Assembly (NCBI GenBank): GCA_964642795.1
Contig: CAZXRQ010000022.1
Coordinates: 1 to 29,285 of the forward strand
DNA: 29,285 nucleotides
Direction: 5' to 3'
Source: JAVVVD01 sp964642795
GTDB taxonomy: Bacteria; Bacillota; Clostridia; Christensenellales; CAG-138
Part shown: positions 22,494 to 29,285 of the stretch, piece after piece
Layout: each line of letters opens with the position of its first letter
Position numbering within the stretch: the first letter of the stretch is position 1
Notes under the pieces: model-generated
Databases searched by the model: none
What the model was told of the DNA's origin: nothing
What the model saw: only the letters and a program-made list of their open reading frames with translations
Position numbers and translations under genes: made by a program

Positions 22494-25118
22494 ATGGCAA
22501 AGAAATTTGTTTATCTGTTCAGCGAAGGTAACGCGGGTATGCGCAACCTGTTGGGCGGCAAGGGCGCCAACCTCGCCGAGATGACAGGGCTGGGTATGCC
22601 GGTGCCGCAGGGATTTACCATCACTACGGAAGCCTGCACCCAGTACTATGAGGATGGCGAGACCATCAATTCCGAGATACAGCAGGAGATCAACCAGTAT
22701 ATGCTGAAGCTCGAGCAGATGTCCGGCAAGAAGTTCGGCGATTTGGACAATCCTCTGCTGGTAAGCGTGCGCAGCGGCGCGCGCGCCAGTATGCCGGGCA
22801 TGATGGACACAATACTTAACCTTGGCTTGAACGATAAGGTGGTTGAGAGCTTTGCCAAGAAGACGGGCAACCCCCGCTTTGCGTATGACTCTTACCGGCG
22901 TTTTATACAGATGTACTCCGACGTGGTAATGGAGGTTGGCAAGAAATACTTTGAGGAGCTCATCGATAAGATGAAGACCGAGAAGGGCGTTAAGCTGGAC
23001 ACAGAGCTGGATGCCGACGACCTCAAAAAACTGGCCGAGCAGTTTAAGGCCGAATACAAATCCAAGCTGGGAGTGGATTTTCCCAGCGATCCCAAGGAAC
23101 AGCTGATGGGCGCGGTCAAGGCTGTATTCCGCAGCTGGGACAACCCCCGCGCAAATTACTATCGCCGAATGAACGACATTCCTTCCTCCTGGGGCACGGC
23201 CGTCAACGTGCAGATGATGGTATTTGGCAATACGGGCGATGATTCCGGCACAGGCGTTGCATTCACGCGCGATCCTGCTACCGGCGAAAAGCGCCTGTTT
23301 GGCGAGTTCCTGATGAATGCACAGGGCGAGGACGTTGTCGCCGGCGTGCGCACCCCGCAGACTATCGACCAGCTGGCCGAAGTTATGCCGGAAGCCTATC
23401 AGCAGTTCGTGGATATCTCCGGCAAGCTGGAGCAGCACTACCGCGACATGCAGGATATGGAGTTTACCATAGAGAACAAAAAGCTGTTTATGCTTCAAAC
23501 CAGAAACGGCAAGCGTACCGCAGCCGCAGCCTTGAAGATCGCCTGCGATCTTGTGGACGAGGGCATGATAGATAAAGAGCAGGCTGTTATGATGGTGGAT
23601 CCTAAGCAGCTTGACGCGCTGCTGCATCCGCAGTTTGACGCAAGGGCGCTCAAGGCCGCAAAGCCCATCGGAAGTGCGCTGCCCGCATCGCCGGGCGCCG
23701 CATGCGGCCGTATAGTATTTTCCGCCGAGGACGCCACCGAGTGGGCGGGGCGCGGTGAAAAGGTGATCTTAGTACGCCTTGAGACAAGCCCGGAGGATAT
23801 AGAGGGAATGCACCATTCGCAGGGCATACTTACCGTGCGCGGCGGCATGACCAGCCACGCCGCAGTGGTTGCGCGCGGCATGGGCACCTGCTGCGTGTCC
23901 GGCTGTGGCGCTATAACCATGGACGAGGAGAAGAAGCAGTTTACGCTGGGCGGAAAGGTATACAAGGAAGGCGATTTCATATCGCTGGACGGCTCCACCG
24001 GCAATATCTACGGTGAGGCTATCCCCACCGTTGAGGCTTCGATCAGCGGAGATTTCGGACGGTTCATGAGTTGGGCGGACGGCATCCGCACACTCAAGGT
24101 ACGTACCAATGCCGACAATCCGCATGATGCGGCCGTGGCCGTTAAGTTCGGCGCGGAAGGCATAGGCCTCTGCCGCACGGAGCATATGTTCTTTGAAGAG
24201 GACCGCATACCCGCTATGCGCGAGATGATAGTCGCAAAGACCGAAGAAGCCCGCCGCAAGGCTCTGGATAAGCTGCTGCCGATGCAGCGCGCCGATTTCG
24301 AGGGCATATTCAAGGCCATGGAGGAGCGCCCAGTTACCATAAGGCTGCTGGATCCCCCGCTGCATGAGTTCCTCCCCCAGAAGGAAGAGGATATCCGTGC
24401 GCTGGCCGCCGAGATGGGTCTTACCTACGATGATCTGGTTGCCACAATAGCCAACCTGCATGAGTTCAACCCGATGATGGGGCATCGCGGCTGCCGCTTG
24501 GCGGTCACTTACCCAGAAATCGCCGAGATGCAGGCCCGCGCGATAATCGAAGCGGCTGTAAACGTGCGCAAGGAGATGGGCTTCAACATAATCCCGGAGA
24601 TAATGATTCCTCTCGTGGGCGAAACGCGCGAGCTGGCGTTTGTTAAGGAAATCGTCGTATCCACCGCAAAAAAGGTGATGGAGGAGAATGGCTGCGAGTT
24701 TAAATACATGGTAGGCACCATGATAGAGATACCGCGCGCGGCGCTTACCGCCGACGAGGTCGCCAAGGAAGCGGAGTTCTTCTCGTTTGGTACCAACGAT
24801 CTTACCCAAATGACCTTCGGCTTCAGCCGTGACGATGCCGGCAAGTTCCTCGGCTCGTACTACGACAAGAAGATATACGAATCCGATCCGTTTGCCCGTT
24901 TGGATCAAATCGGCGTTGGCAAGCTGGTGGAGCTGGCCGTCAAGCTGGGCAAACAGACCCGCCCGGACATCAAGCTCGGCATCTGCGGCGAGCACGGCGG
25001 AGATCCCTCCAGCGTGGAGTTCTGCCACAGGACTGGGCTTGCGTACGTATCCTGCTCGCCCTATCGCGTGCCAATAGCGCGTTTGGCTGCAGCACAGGCC
25101 AAGATAAAGAACGGCTGA
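22494..25118 (+). CDS. ppdK: Pyruvate, phosphate dikinase
   Basis: An 874-residue enzyme, the same length as the well-studied Clostridium symbiosum PPDK, interconverting pyruvate, ATP and phosphate with PEP, AMP and pyrophosphate. The ATP-grasp N domain starts at GNAGMRNLLGGKGANLAEM. The phosphohistidine domain has GGMTSHAAVVARGMG with H455. The C-terminal PEP domain has GICGEHGGDP with the catalytic C831. GGAGG precedes the ATG by 8 bases. It has its own promoter and a terminator at 25143-25170, so it is a single-gene unit. In B. subtilis this position between recO and dnaG holds glyQS, ccpN and yqfL. No PPDK regulatory protein gene is nearby. Confidence 0.97.
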   Translation: MAKKFVYLFSEGNAGMRNLLGGKGANLAEMTGLGMPVPQGFTITTEACTQYYEDGETINSEIQQEINQYMLKLEQMSGKKFGDLDNPLLVSVRSGARASMPGMMDTILNLGLNDKVVESFAKKTGNPRFAYDSYRRFIQMYSDVVMEVGKKYFEELIDKMKTEKGVKLDTELDADDLKKLAEQFKAEYKSKLGVDFPSDPKEQLMGAVKAVFRSWDNPRANYYRRMNDIPSSWGTAVNVQMMVFGNTGDDSGTGVAFTRDPATGEKRLFGEFLMNAQGEDVVAGVRTPQTIDQLAEVMPEAYQQFVDISGKLEQHYRDMQDMEFTIENKKLFMLQTRNGKRTAAAALKIACDLVDEGMIDKEQAVMMVDPKQLDALLHPQFDARALKAAKPIGSALPASPGAACGRIVFSAEDATEWAGRGEKVILVRLETSPEDIEGMHHSQGILTVRGGMTSHAAVVARGMGTCCVSGCGAITMDEEKKQFTLGGKVYKEGDFISLDGSTGNIYGEAIPTVEASISGDFGRFMSWADGIRTLKVRTNADNPHDAAVAVKFGAEGIGLCRTEHMFFEEDRIPAMREMIVAKTEEARRKALDKLLPMQRADFEGIFKAMEERPVTIRLLDPPLHEFLPQKEEDIRALAAEMGLTYDDLVATIANLHEFNPMMGHRGCRLAVTYPEIAEMQARAIIEAAVNVRKEMGFNIIPEIMIPLVGETRELAFVKEIVVSTAKKVMEENGCEFKYMVGTMIEIPRAALTADEVAKEAEFFSFGTNDLTQMTFGFSRDDAGKFLGSYYDKKIYESDPFARLDQIGVGKLVELAVKLGKQTRPDIKLGICGEHGGDPSSVEFCHRTGLAYVSCSPYRVPIARLAAAQAKIKNG

Positions 25119-25142
25119 ACGCACAACTAATGCTTTGACGAT

Positions 25143-25170
25143 GGAGGCTGTCCGTTTTCGGACGGCCTCC
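25143..25170 (+). terminator. Terminator of ppdK
   Basis: A 12-bp stem (25143-25154 with 25159-25170, one G-U pair), GGAGGCTGTCCG with CGGACGGCCTCC, has the loop TTTT, followed by TTTGG. It lies 24 bases past the stop codon. Confidence 0.8.
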
Positions 25171-25234
25171 TTTGGTAAAAAAAGGATTTTTGTGTTTGGT
25201 GTGGAAAAACATAATTCGCGGGAGGTGACAGGCG

Positions 25235-26230
25235 TTGGATAACGAAGGCTTTAGGGAATATGCGGAGAGAATGGAACGGGAAAGCCTATCACCGTATGCT
25301 ATGCTCGCCGAGAATACGCGCGGGCGTGAAACGCCAACGGAAAAATGCACTGTGCGCACCGAGTTTGTGCGGGACCGCGACAGAATAATCCATTGCAAAT
25401 CATTCAGGCGGCTAAAGCACAAAACGCAGCTGTTTCTTGCGCCAGTGGGAGATCATTATCGCACAAGGCTTACACACACGCTCGAGGTAAGTCAGATAGC
25501 GCGTACAATATCGCGCGCACTCAGGCTCAATGAAGATCTTACCGAGGCCATTGCGCTGGGGCACGACCTAGGACATACGCCGTTTGGCCATACCGGTGAA
25601 GCCGTACTCAACGAGCTTGTTCCGGGAGGCTTTGAGCATAATGTGCAAAGCCTGCGCGTTGTGGAAAAGCTGGAGAACGGAACAGGTCTCAACCTTACAT
25701 GGGAGGTGCGCGACGGCATACTCAACCACAAAAGCGGCGGCGATCCCACAACGCTGGAGGGCAGGGTGGTAAGCCTTGCAGACCGTATAGCCTACGTCAA
25801 CCACGACATAGACGACGCGATGCGCGCCGGCATTCTGGATGCCGACATGCTTCCGGCGGCATGTACTGAGCGGCTGGGCAACACCCACAGCGGCCGCATA
25901 AACACACTTATACTTGACGTGCTGCACGAGAGCTTTGATAAGCCGTTCGTACGGATGTCCCCTGATGTTTGGATGCTGTTTAATGAGCTGCGGGATTTTA
26001 TGTTTGAGCATGTATACCACAACCCTGCCGCCAAAACCGAGGAGGGCAAGTGGATCCATGTGGTAAAGGCGCTATACGGCTATTACCTTTTTCATACCGA
26101 CGAGCTGCCGTGGGAGTTTACAAAAAACATACCGGAGGATGGAAAAGAGCGCGTAGCGGCAGACTATATTGCCTGCATGACGGACTGGTATGCAGCTGAC
26201 GAGTACAAAAGACTTATTGGCGATTTTTAA
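25235..26230 (+). CDS. dgt: Deoxyguanosinetriphosphate triphosphohydrolase (dNTPase, HD family)
   Basis: A 331-residue HD-superfamily enzyme of the dGTPase type, removing triphosphate from dGTP or other dNTPs. Motifs are clear: FVRDRDRIIHCKSFRRLKHKTQ, then the metal-binding H in RLTHTLEVSQIA, the HD pair in GHDLGHTPFGHTGE, and a later D in LADRIAYVNHDIDD. The start is TTG at 25235, because GGAGGTGA (25221-25228) lies 6 bases upstream. It is the shorter Gram-positive form often located just before dnaG, as here, 69 bases upstream. Substrate preference within dNTPs cannot be read from sequence. Confidence 0.93.
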   Translation: MDNEGFREYAERMERESLSPYAMLAENTRGRETPTEKCTVRTEFVRDRDRIIHCKSFRRLKHKTQLFLAPVGDHYRTRLTHTLEVSQIARTISRALRLNEDLTEAIALGHDLGHTPFGHTGEAVLNELVPGGFEHNVQSLRVVEKLENGTGLNLTWEVRDGILNHKSGGDPTTLEGRVVSLADRIAYVNHDIDDAMRAGILDADMLPAACTERLGNTHSGRINTLILDVLHESFDKPFVRMSPDVWMLFNELRDFMFEHVYHNPAAKTEEGKWIHVVKALYGYYLFHTDELPWEFTKNIPEDGKERVAADYIACMTDWYAADEYKRLIGDF

Positions 26231-26299
26231 GTATACTTGCAGGATTTTGTTTTTTTTCGGTGAATAAATAGGCGTCGCTTTTGAAAGGAGGGGGTTCGT

Positions 26300-28069
26300 A
26301 TGGCGGTGTTTCCGCAGGCATGGATGAGCGAGCTTCTTTCCAAAAGCGATATTGTGTCCATAGTTTCCGATTATGTCCAGCTAAAGCCCAGAGGTAAGAA
26401 TCTTTGGGGCTGCTGCCCCTTCCATAACGAAAAAACACCGTCGTTTTCTGTGACGCGGGACAAGCAGATGTATTACTGCTTTGGCTGTCATGCCGGGGGA
26501 AGCGTTGTGCAGTTCGTGATGGATATGGAGAAGCTCACCTATGTAGAGGCTATAAAATTCCTTGCGCAGCGCGCTGGCATGGAGCTGCCGGGCGAGGTGG
26601 ACGACGAGCGGCTGCGCCTTGAGCGCGCCAGGATGGAGCGGCTGTACGCCGCCTGCCGGGATGCTGCAAAGTACTTCCATACAAACCTTATGGCGGACTG
26701 CGGCAAGACTGCGCGCGAATATCTTGCGCGGCGCGGGCTTAAGGGCGGCACGGTAAAGCGCTTTGGTCTGGGCTGGGCCATAGATGATTGGGAAGACCTG
26801 TGTACGCACATGACCGCCCTCGGGTATTCGCAGGATGAGCTGATAGGCGCGGGGCTTGCGCTGGCCGGTAAGAAGACAGGCGGGGTGTACGATGCGTTTC
26901 GAAACCGCGTCATCTTTCCAATAATCGCAACCACCGGGCGCGTGGTAGGCTTCGGGGCGCGTACTATGGGCGACGAGCAGCCAAAATATATCAACACCGG
27001 AGAAACGCTCATATACAACAAGCGCGCAAACCTGTATGCCTTGAACCTTATGAAGGGCAAGCATATAAGCGATATTATCATGGTGGAAGGGTATATGGAC
27101 GTTATCAGCCTGCACAGTGCGGGCGTGGATAACGCGGTGGCCAGCTTAGGTACGGCGCTTACGCAGCAGCAGGCTCGCCTTATCAAACGCTATGTACAAA
27201 ACGTGTTCATCGCCTACGACGGCGACGCGGCCGGGCAAAACGCTACTATTCGCGGCATGGACATATTGGCAAAAGAAGGGCTGGATGTAAGGGTCATATC
27301 CGTTCCCGACGGTATGGATCCGGACGATTATGTGCGCAAAAACGGGCGCGAGGGCTTTTTATCGCTAAAGGATAACGCGCTGTCGCTGAATGCTTTTAAG
27401 CTTGAGAATATCGCCGGGGGATTCGATCTAAATACCGAGGACGGCCGCGAGGGCTATGCTATAAAGGCCTGTGCGTTCGCGGGCGGATTGCAGCCGGTGG
27501 AGCGCGAACGTTATGCGGCACAGATCGCGCGAAAGGCCGGTTTGGCAATAGAGACGGTAAAGGCGCAGTTTGGACTTACGGGCGCTCCCGCCGTACAGAA
27601 TAGCATTGCCAAAAATCGGCATAATAGAAGTGAAAACGTAGGCGCCGAGGATATTCAGGATAAGACCGAGGCCGAGCTAATATGCTGTATGCTGCTAAGC
27701 AAAACCGCCGCGCTTGACTCGATGAGCGCTTTGGGCGGGGAGGGTATAACGTTTTCAAACGACGAGACCGATGAGCTTGCCGGAAGGCTGCTTGCGCAAT
27801 ATGCCGTAGGCGACACACTCAATGCACAGCTGCTCGCAGCAGAATCGGGTGCGCGGGCCGGCGAGATAATCGCATCCGCACTGAGCCGCAGCGATATTTT
27901 GGACCCGGAAAGAACGGCGGCGGGCTGTGTAAACAGGATGATACAGCTGCACCTGACCGATCAAATACATGTGCTGAGCCTGCGTGCGGCGGGCATGGAA
28001 CCGGATTCGGCGCAGCAAGTTATAAAACAAGTCGAGCGGCTTACCGAACGGCTTAATAAATTGAAATAA
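26300..28069 (+). CDS. dnaG: DNA primase
   Basis: A 589-residue bacterial primase making RNA primers at the replication fork. The N-terminal CHC2 zinc finger is complete: C39, H42, C60 and C63 in CCPFHNEKTPSFSV and YYCFGC. The catalytic core begins near residue 115 (AREYLARRGL). The TOPRIM domain shows EGYMDVISLHSAG (about 257-270) and AYDGDAAGQNA (about 309-319). The C-terminal part, from about 430, should bind the DnaB helicase. A strong AAAGGAGG site precedes the ATG. It is followed by rpoD with a 21-base gap: the classical macromolecular synthesis operon pair. Confidence 0.97.
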   Translation: MAVFPQAWMSELLSKSDIVSIVSDYVQLKPRGKNLWGCCPFHNEKTPSFSVTRDKQMYYCFGCHAGGSVVQFVMDMEKLTYVEAIKFLAQRAGMELPGEVDDERLRLERARMERLYAACRDAAKYFHTNLMADCGKTAREYLARRGLKGGTVKRFGLGWAIDDWEDLCTHMTALGYSQDELIGAGLALAGKKTGGVYDAFRNRVIFPIIATTGRVVGFGARTMGDEQPKYINTGETLIYNKRANLYALNLMKGKHISDIIMVEGYMDVISLHSAGVDNAVASLGTALTQQQARLIKRYVQNVFIAYDGDAAGQNATIRGMDILAKEGLDVRVISVPDGMDPDDYVRKNGREGFLSLKDNALSLNAFKLENIAGGFDLNTEDGREGYAIKACAFAGGLQPVERERYAAQIARKAGLAIETVKAQFGLTGAPAVQNSIAKNRHNRSENVGAEDIQDKTEAELICCMLLSKTAALDSMSALGGEGITFSNDETDELAGRLLAQYAVGDTLNAQLLAAESGARAGEIIASALSRSDILDPERTAAGCVNRMIQLHLTDQIHVLSLRAAGMEPDSAQQVIKQVERLTERLNKLK

Positions 28070-28090
28070 TCTGTGGAAGCGGAGGAGCGT

Positions 28091-29179
28091 ATGAGCGAGG
28101 AGAACAAACAGGCACGCGCAAATAAGATAAACGAACTGCTGGAGCTGGGCAAGGCAAAGGGCGTGTTGACCTATAAACAGGTCATGGATGCCTTGGACGA
28201 GCTGGAGCTGGACAGCGAGCAGATCGAGCGTATCTATGACAAATTGGAAGCGCTTAGTATCGATGTGGTAGAGGAAATTGAGGTCGCGGCGGACATAAAC
28301 GAGGAGATCGCCGAGATCGAGACAAATACAACTGCCGCAAACGAAGGTGTGGCGATAGACGACCCTGTGCGGATGTACCTTAAGGAGATAGGCAAGGTGC
28401 CGCTGTTGACCGCGCAGGAGGAGATAGACATTGCCAAGCGCATGGCGGACGGCGACGAGAACGCTAAGCAGGAGCTGGCGGAGGCCAATCTACGGCTTGT
28501 GGTGTCGGTAGCCAAGCGCTATGTCGGGCGCGGGATGCTGTTTTTGGATCTTATCCAGGAGGGCAATCTCGGACTTATAAAGGCGGTGGAAAAGTTCGAT
28601 TACCGCAAGGGCTATAAGTTTTCAACATATGCGACATGGTGGATACGCCAGGCTATAACCCGCGCCATAGCGGATCAGGCGCGAACCATACGCATCCCTG
28701 TTCATATGGTGGAGACGATAAACAAGCTTATCCGTGTAAACCGTCAGCTTTTGCAGGAGTTCGGGCGTGAGCCTCGTCCGGATGAGATAGCCCGCGAGAT
28801 GGGCATAAGCGAGGAAAAGGTACGCGAAATAATCAAGGTAGCGCAGGAGCCGGTTTCCCTCGAAACGCCGATAGGCGAGGAGGAGGACAGCCACCTTGGC
28901 GACTTTATCCCCGACGACGATGCGCCCGCACCTGCGGAGGTAGCGGCGTTTACACTGCTTAAGGAGCAGCTTATGGAGGTGCTGGATACGCTTACTCCGC
29001 GCGAGGAGAAGGTGCTCAGGCTGCGCTTCGGGCTGGACGACGGTAAGGCGCGCACGCTGGAGGAGGTAGGCAAGGAGTTCAACGTGACCCGCGAACGTAT
29101 ACGTCAAATAGAGGCGAAGGCGCTGCGCAAGCTGAGGCATCCGTCGCGCAGTAAAAAGCTGAAGGATTTTTTAGAATAA
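28091..29179 (+). CDS. rpoD: RNA polymerase primary sigma factor RpoD/SigA
   Basis: A 362-residue housekeeping sigma factor. Region 1.1 is in the first 75 residues (INELLELGKAKGVLTYKQVMDAL), region 1.2 begins DPVRMYLKEIGKVPLLTAQEE, and region 2 contains ANLRLVVSVAKRYVGRGM and the -10 recognition helix YKFSTYATWWIRQAI. Region 3 has IRIPVHMVETINKL, and region 4 ends in VTRERIRQIEAKALRKLRHP. The start is ATG at 28091, with GGAGG (28081-28085) 5 bases upstream; the in-frame GTG at 28073 would place that site inside the gene. It is followed by a strong hairpin at 29193-29224. Confidence 0.97.
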   Translation: MSEENKQARANKINELLELGKAKGVLTYKQVMDALDELELDSEQIERIYDKLEALSIDVVEEIEVAADINEEIAEIETNTTAANEGVAIDDPVRMYLKEIGKVPLLTAQEEIDIAKRMADGDENAKQELAEANLRLVVSVAKRYVGRGMLFLDLIQEGNLGLIKAVEKFDYRKGYKFSTYATWWIRQAITRAIADQARTIRIPVHMVETINKLIRVNRQLLQEFGREPRPDEIAREMGISEEKVREIIKVAQEPVSLETPIGEEEDSHLGDFIPDDDAPAPAEVAAFTLLKEQLMEVLDTLTPREEKVLRLRFGLDDGKARTLEEVGKEFNVTRERIRQIEAKALRKLRHPSRSKKLKDFLE

Positions 29180-29192
29180 CGGTTTTTACAGG

Positions 29193-29224
29193 AACTCCCG
29201 TGTTCACAGAAGAACACGGGAGTT
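29193..29224 (+). terminator. Terminator of the dnaG-rpoD unit
   Basis: A perfect 13-bp stem, AACTCCCGTGTTC (29193-29205) with GAACACGGGAGTT (29212-29224), has a 6-base loop, 13 bases past the rpoD stop. The T tail is short (TT as part of the stem, then TG), so it may need help or act as a 3' stabiliser. Confidence 0.8.
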
Positions 29225-29230
29225 TGAGAA

Positions 29231-29278
29231 TGTCGATAAACCCCGGGATTATTAAGGGCCGAAGCCCTTAATGTTAAA
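29231..29278 (-). repeat. 48-bp hairpin repeat, right copy
   Basis: The reverse complement of this stretch matches 1-48 at 46 of 48 positions. It has the 9-bp stem ATTAAGGGC (29251-29259) with GCCCTTAAT (29264-29272). Read on the minus strand the loop is TTCG closed by a C-G pair, the most stable UUCG tetraloop; the left copy has TGCG. It starts 6 bases after the rpoD terminator hairpin, the same relative place and direction as the left copy beyond the oligopeptidase gene. Confidence 0.85.
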
Positions 29279-29285
29279 TCCGGTC

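Noticed and set aside
22308..25124. Two long open frames (439 and 451 residues) on the minus strand opposite ppdK
   Set aside because: They are antisense shadows of a certain gene, have no ribosome site or family motif, and their composition (rich in His, Leu, Ala) is that of reverse-frame translation.
26229..26257. Palindrome AAGTATACTT plus a T run after dgt as a terminator
   Set aside because: The palindrome has no loop and is AT-rich, so it would not form a stable RNA hairpin.
1..29278. Terminal inverted repeats of a large transposon or integrative element
   Set aside because: The inside is core housekeeping genes with no transposase, integrase or target duplication, and each repeat is itself a hairpin located after a gene. 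A dispersed repeat is the better explanation.
1..29285. tRNA, rRNA, CRISPR or prophage elements
   Set aside because: All intergenic gaps were read; none has cloverleaf-like, direct-repeat array or phage-gene content.

Overview
The window looks like one scaffold piece from an uncultured, spore-forming member of the Bacillota, most likely class Clostridia. The evidence is a forespore sigma factor (SigG), the sporulation proteins YqfC and YqfD, strong GGAGG ribosome binding sites with ATG, GTG and TTG starts, and a gene order matching the Bacillus-type block yqfC-yqfD-phoH-pgpH-ybeY-cdd-era-yqzL-recO-...-dnaG-rpoD. Base composition is about half GC by eye, with frequent ATA isoleucine codons. 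A run of 10 N inside era marks a scaffold join, so this is probably a metagenome-assembled or draft genome. No rRNA, tRNA, CRISPR array, transposase or phage gene was seen.

Layout. Bases 1-76 hold a hairpin-bearing repeat and a second hairpin, followed by a minus-strand M3 oligopeptidase gene (104-1804). A DUF1002 secreted protein gene (2140-3015, +) with its own promoter and terminator comes next. A minus-strand pair follows: an SLC45-like MFS transporter and a 603-residue lipoprotein of unknown function. Divergent from it is a plus-strand pair, PatB/MalY C-S lyase and type I asparaginase. A convergent MarR regulator and glycogen phosphorylase (9450-11822) complete the accessory part.

From 11982 to 19174 runs a dense plus-strand block: sigG, yqfC, yqfD, phoH, pgpH, ybeY, cdd, era. 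From yqfD onward the genes overlap or abut. It combines late sporulation with RNA and ribosome maturation (YbeY, Era, PhoH), c-di-AMP turnover (PgpH) and pyrimidine salvage (Cdd). A bidirectional terminator closes it. A minus-strand cassette follows (PadR regulator, HAAS-type membrane protein, DUF4097 protein) with a perfect-consensus promoter, then a tiny yqzL-like gene, also on the minus strand. The plus-strand housekeeping order resumes with recO, ppdK, dgt, dnaG and rpoD, i.e. DNA repair, PEP/pyruvate interconversion, dNTP control, primase and the primary sigma factor.

The most unusual feature is at the ends. Bases 1-48 and 29231-29278 are inverted copies of one 48-bp element (46/48 identical). 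Each carries a 9-bp hairpin capped by a UNCG-type tetraloop, and each lies just outside a hairpin that follows the outermost gene. This looks like a dispersed 3'-end repeat family that probably also broke the assembly. I saw no convincing new multi-gene defence or mobile system; most of the window is conserved core genome.
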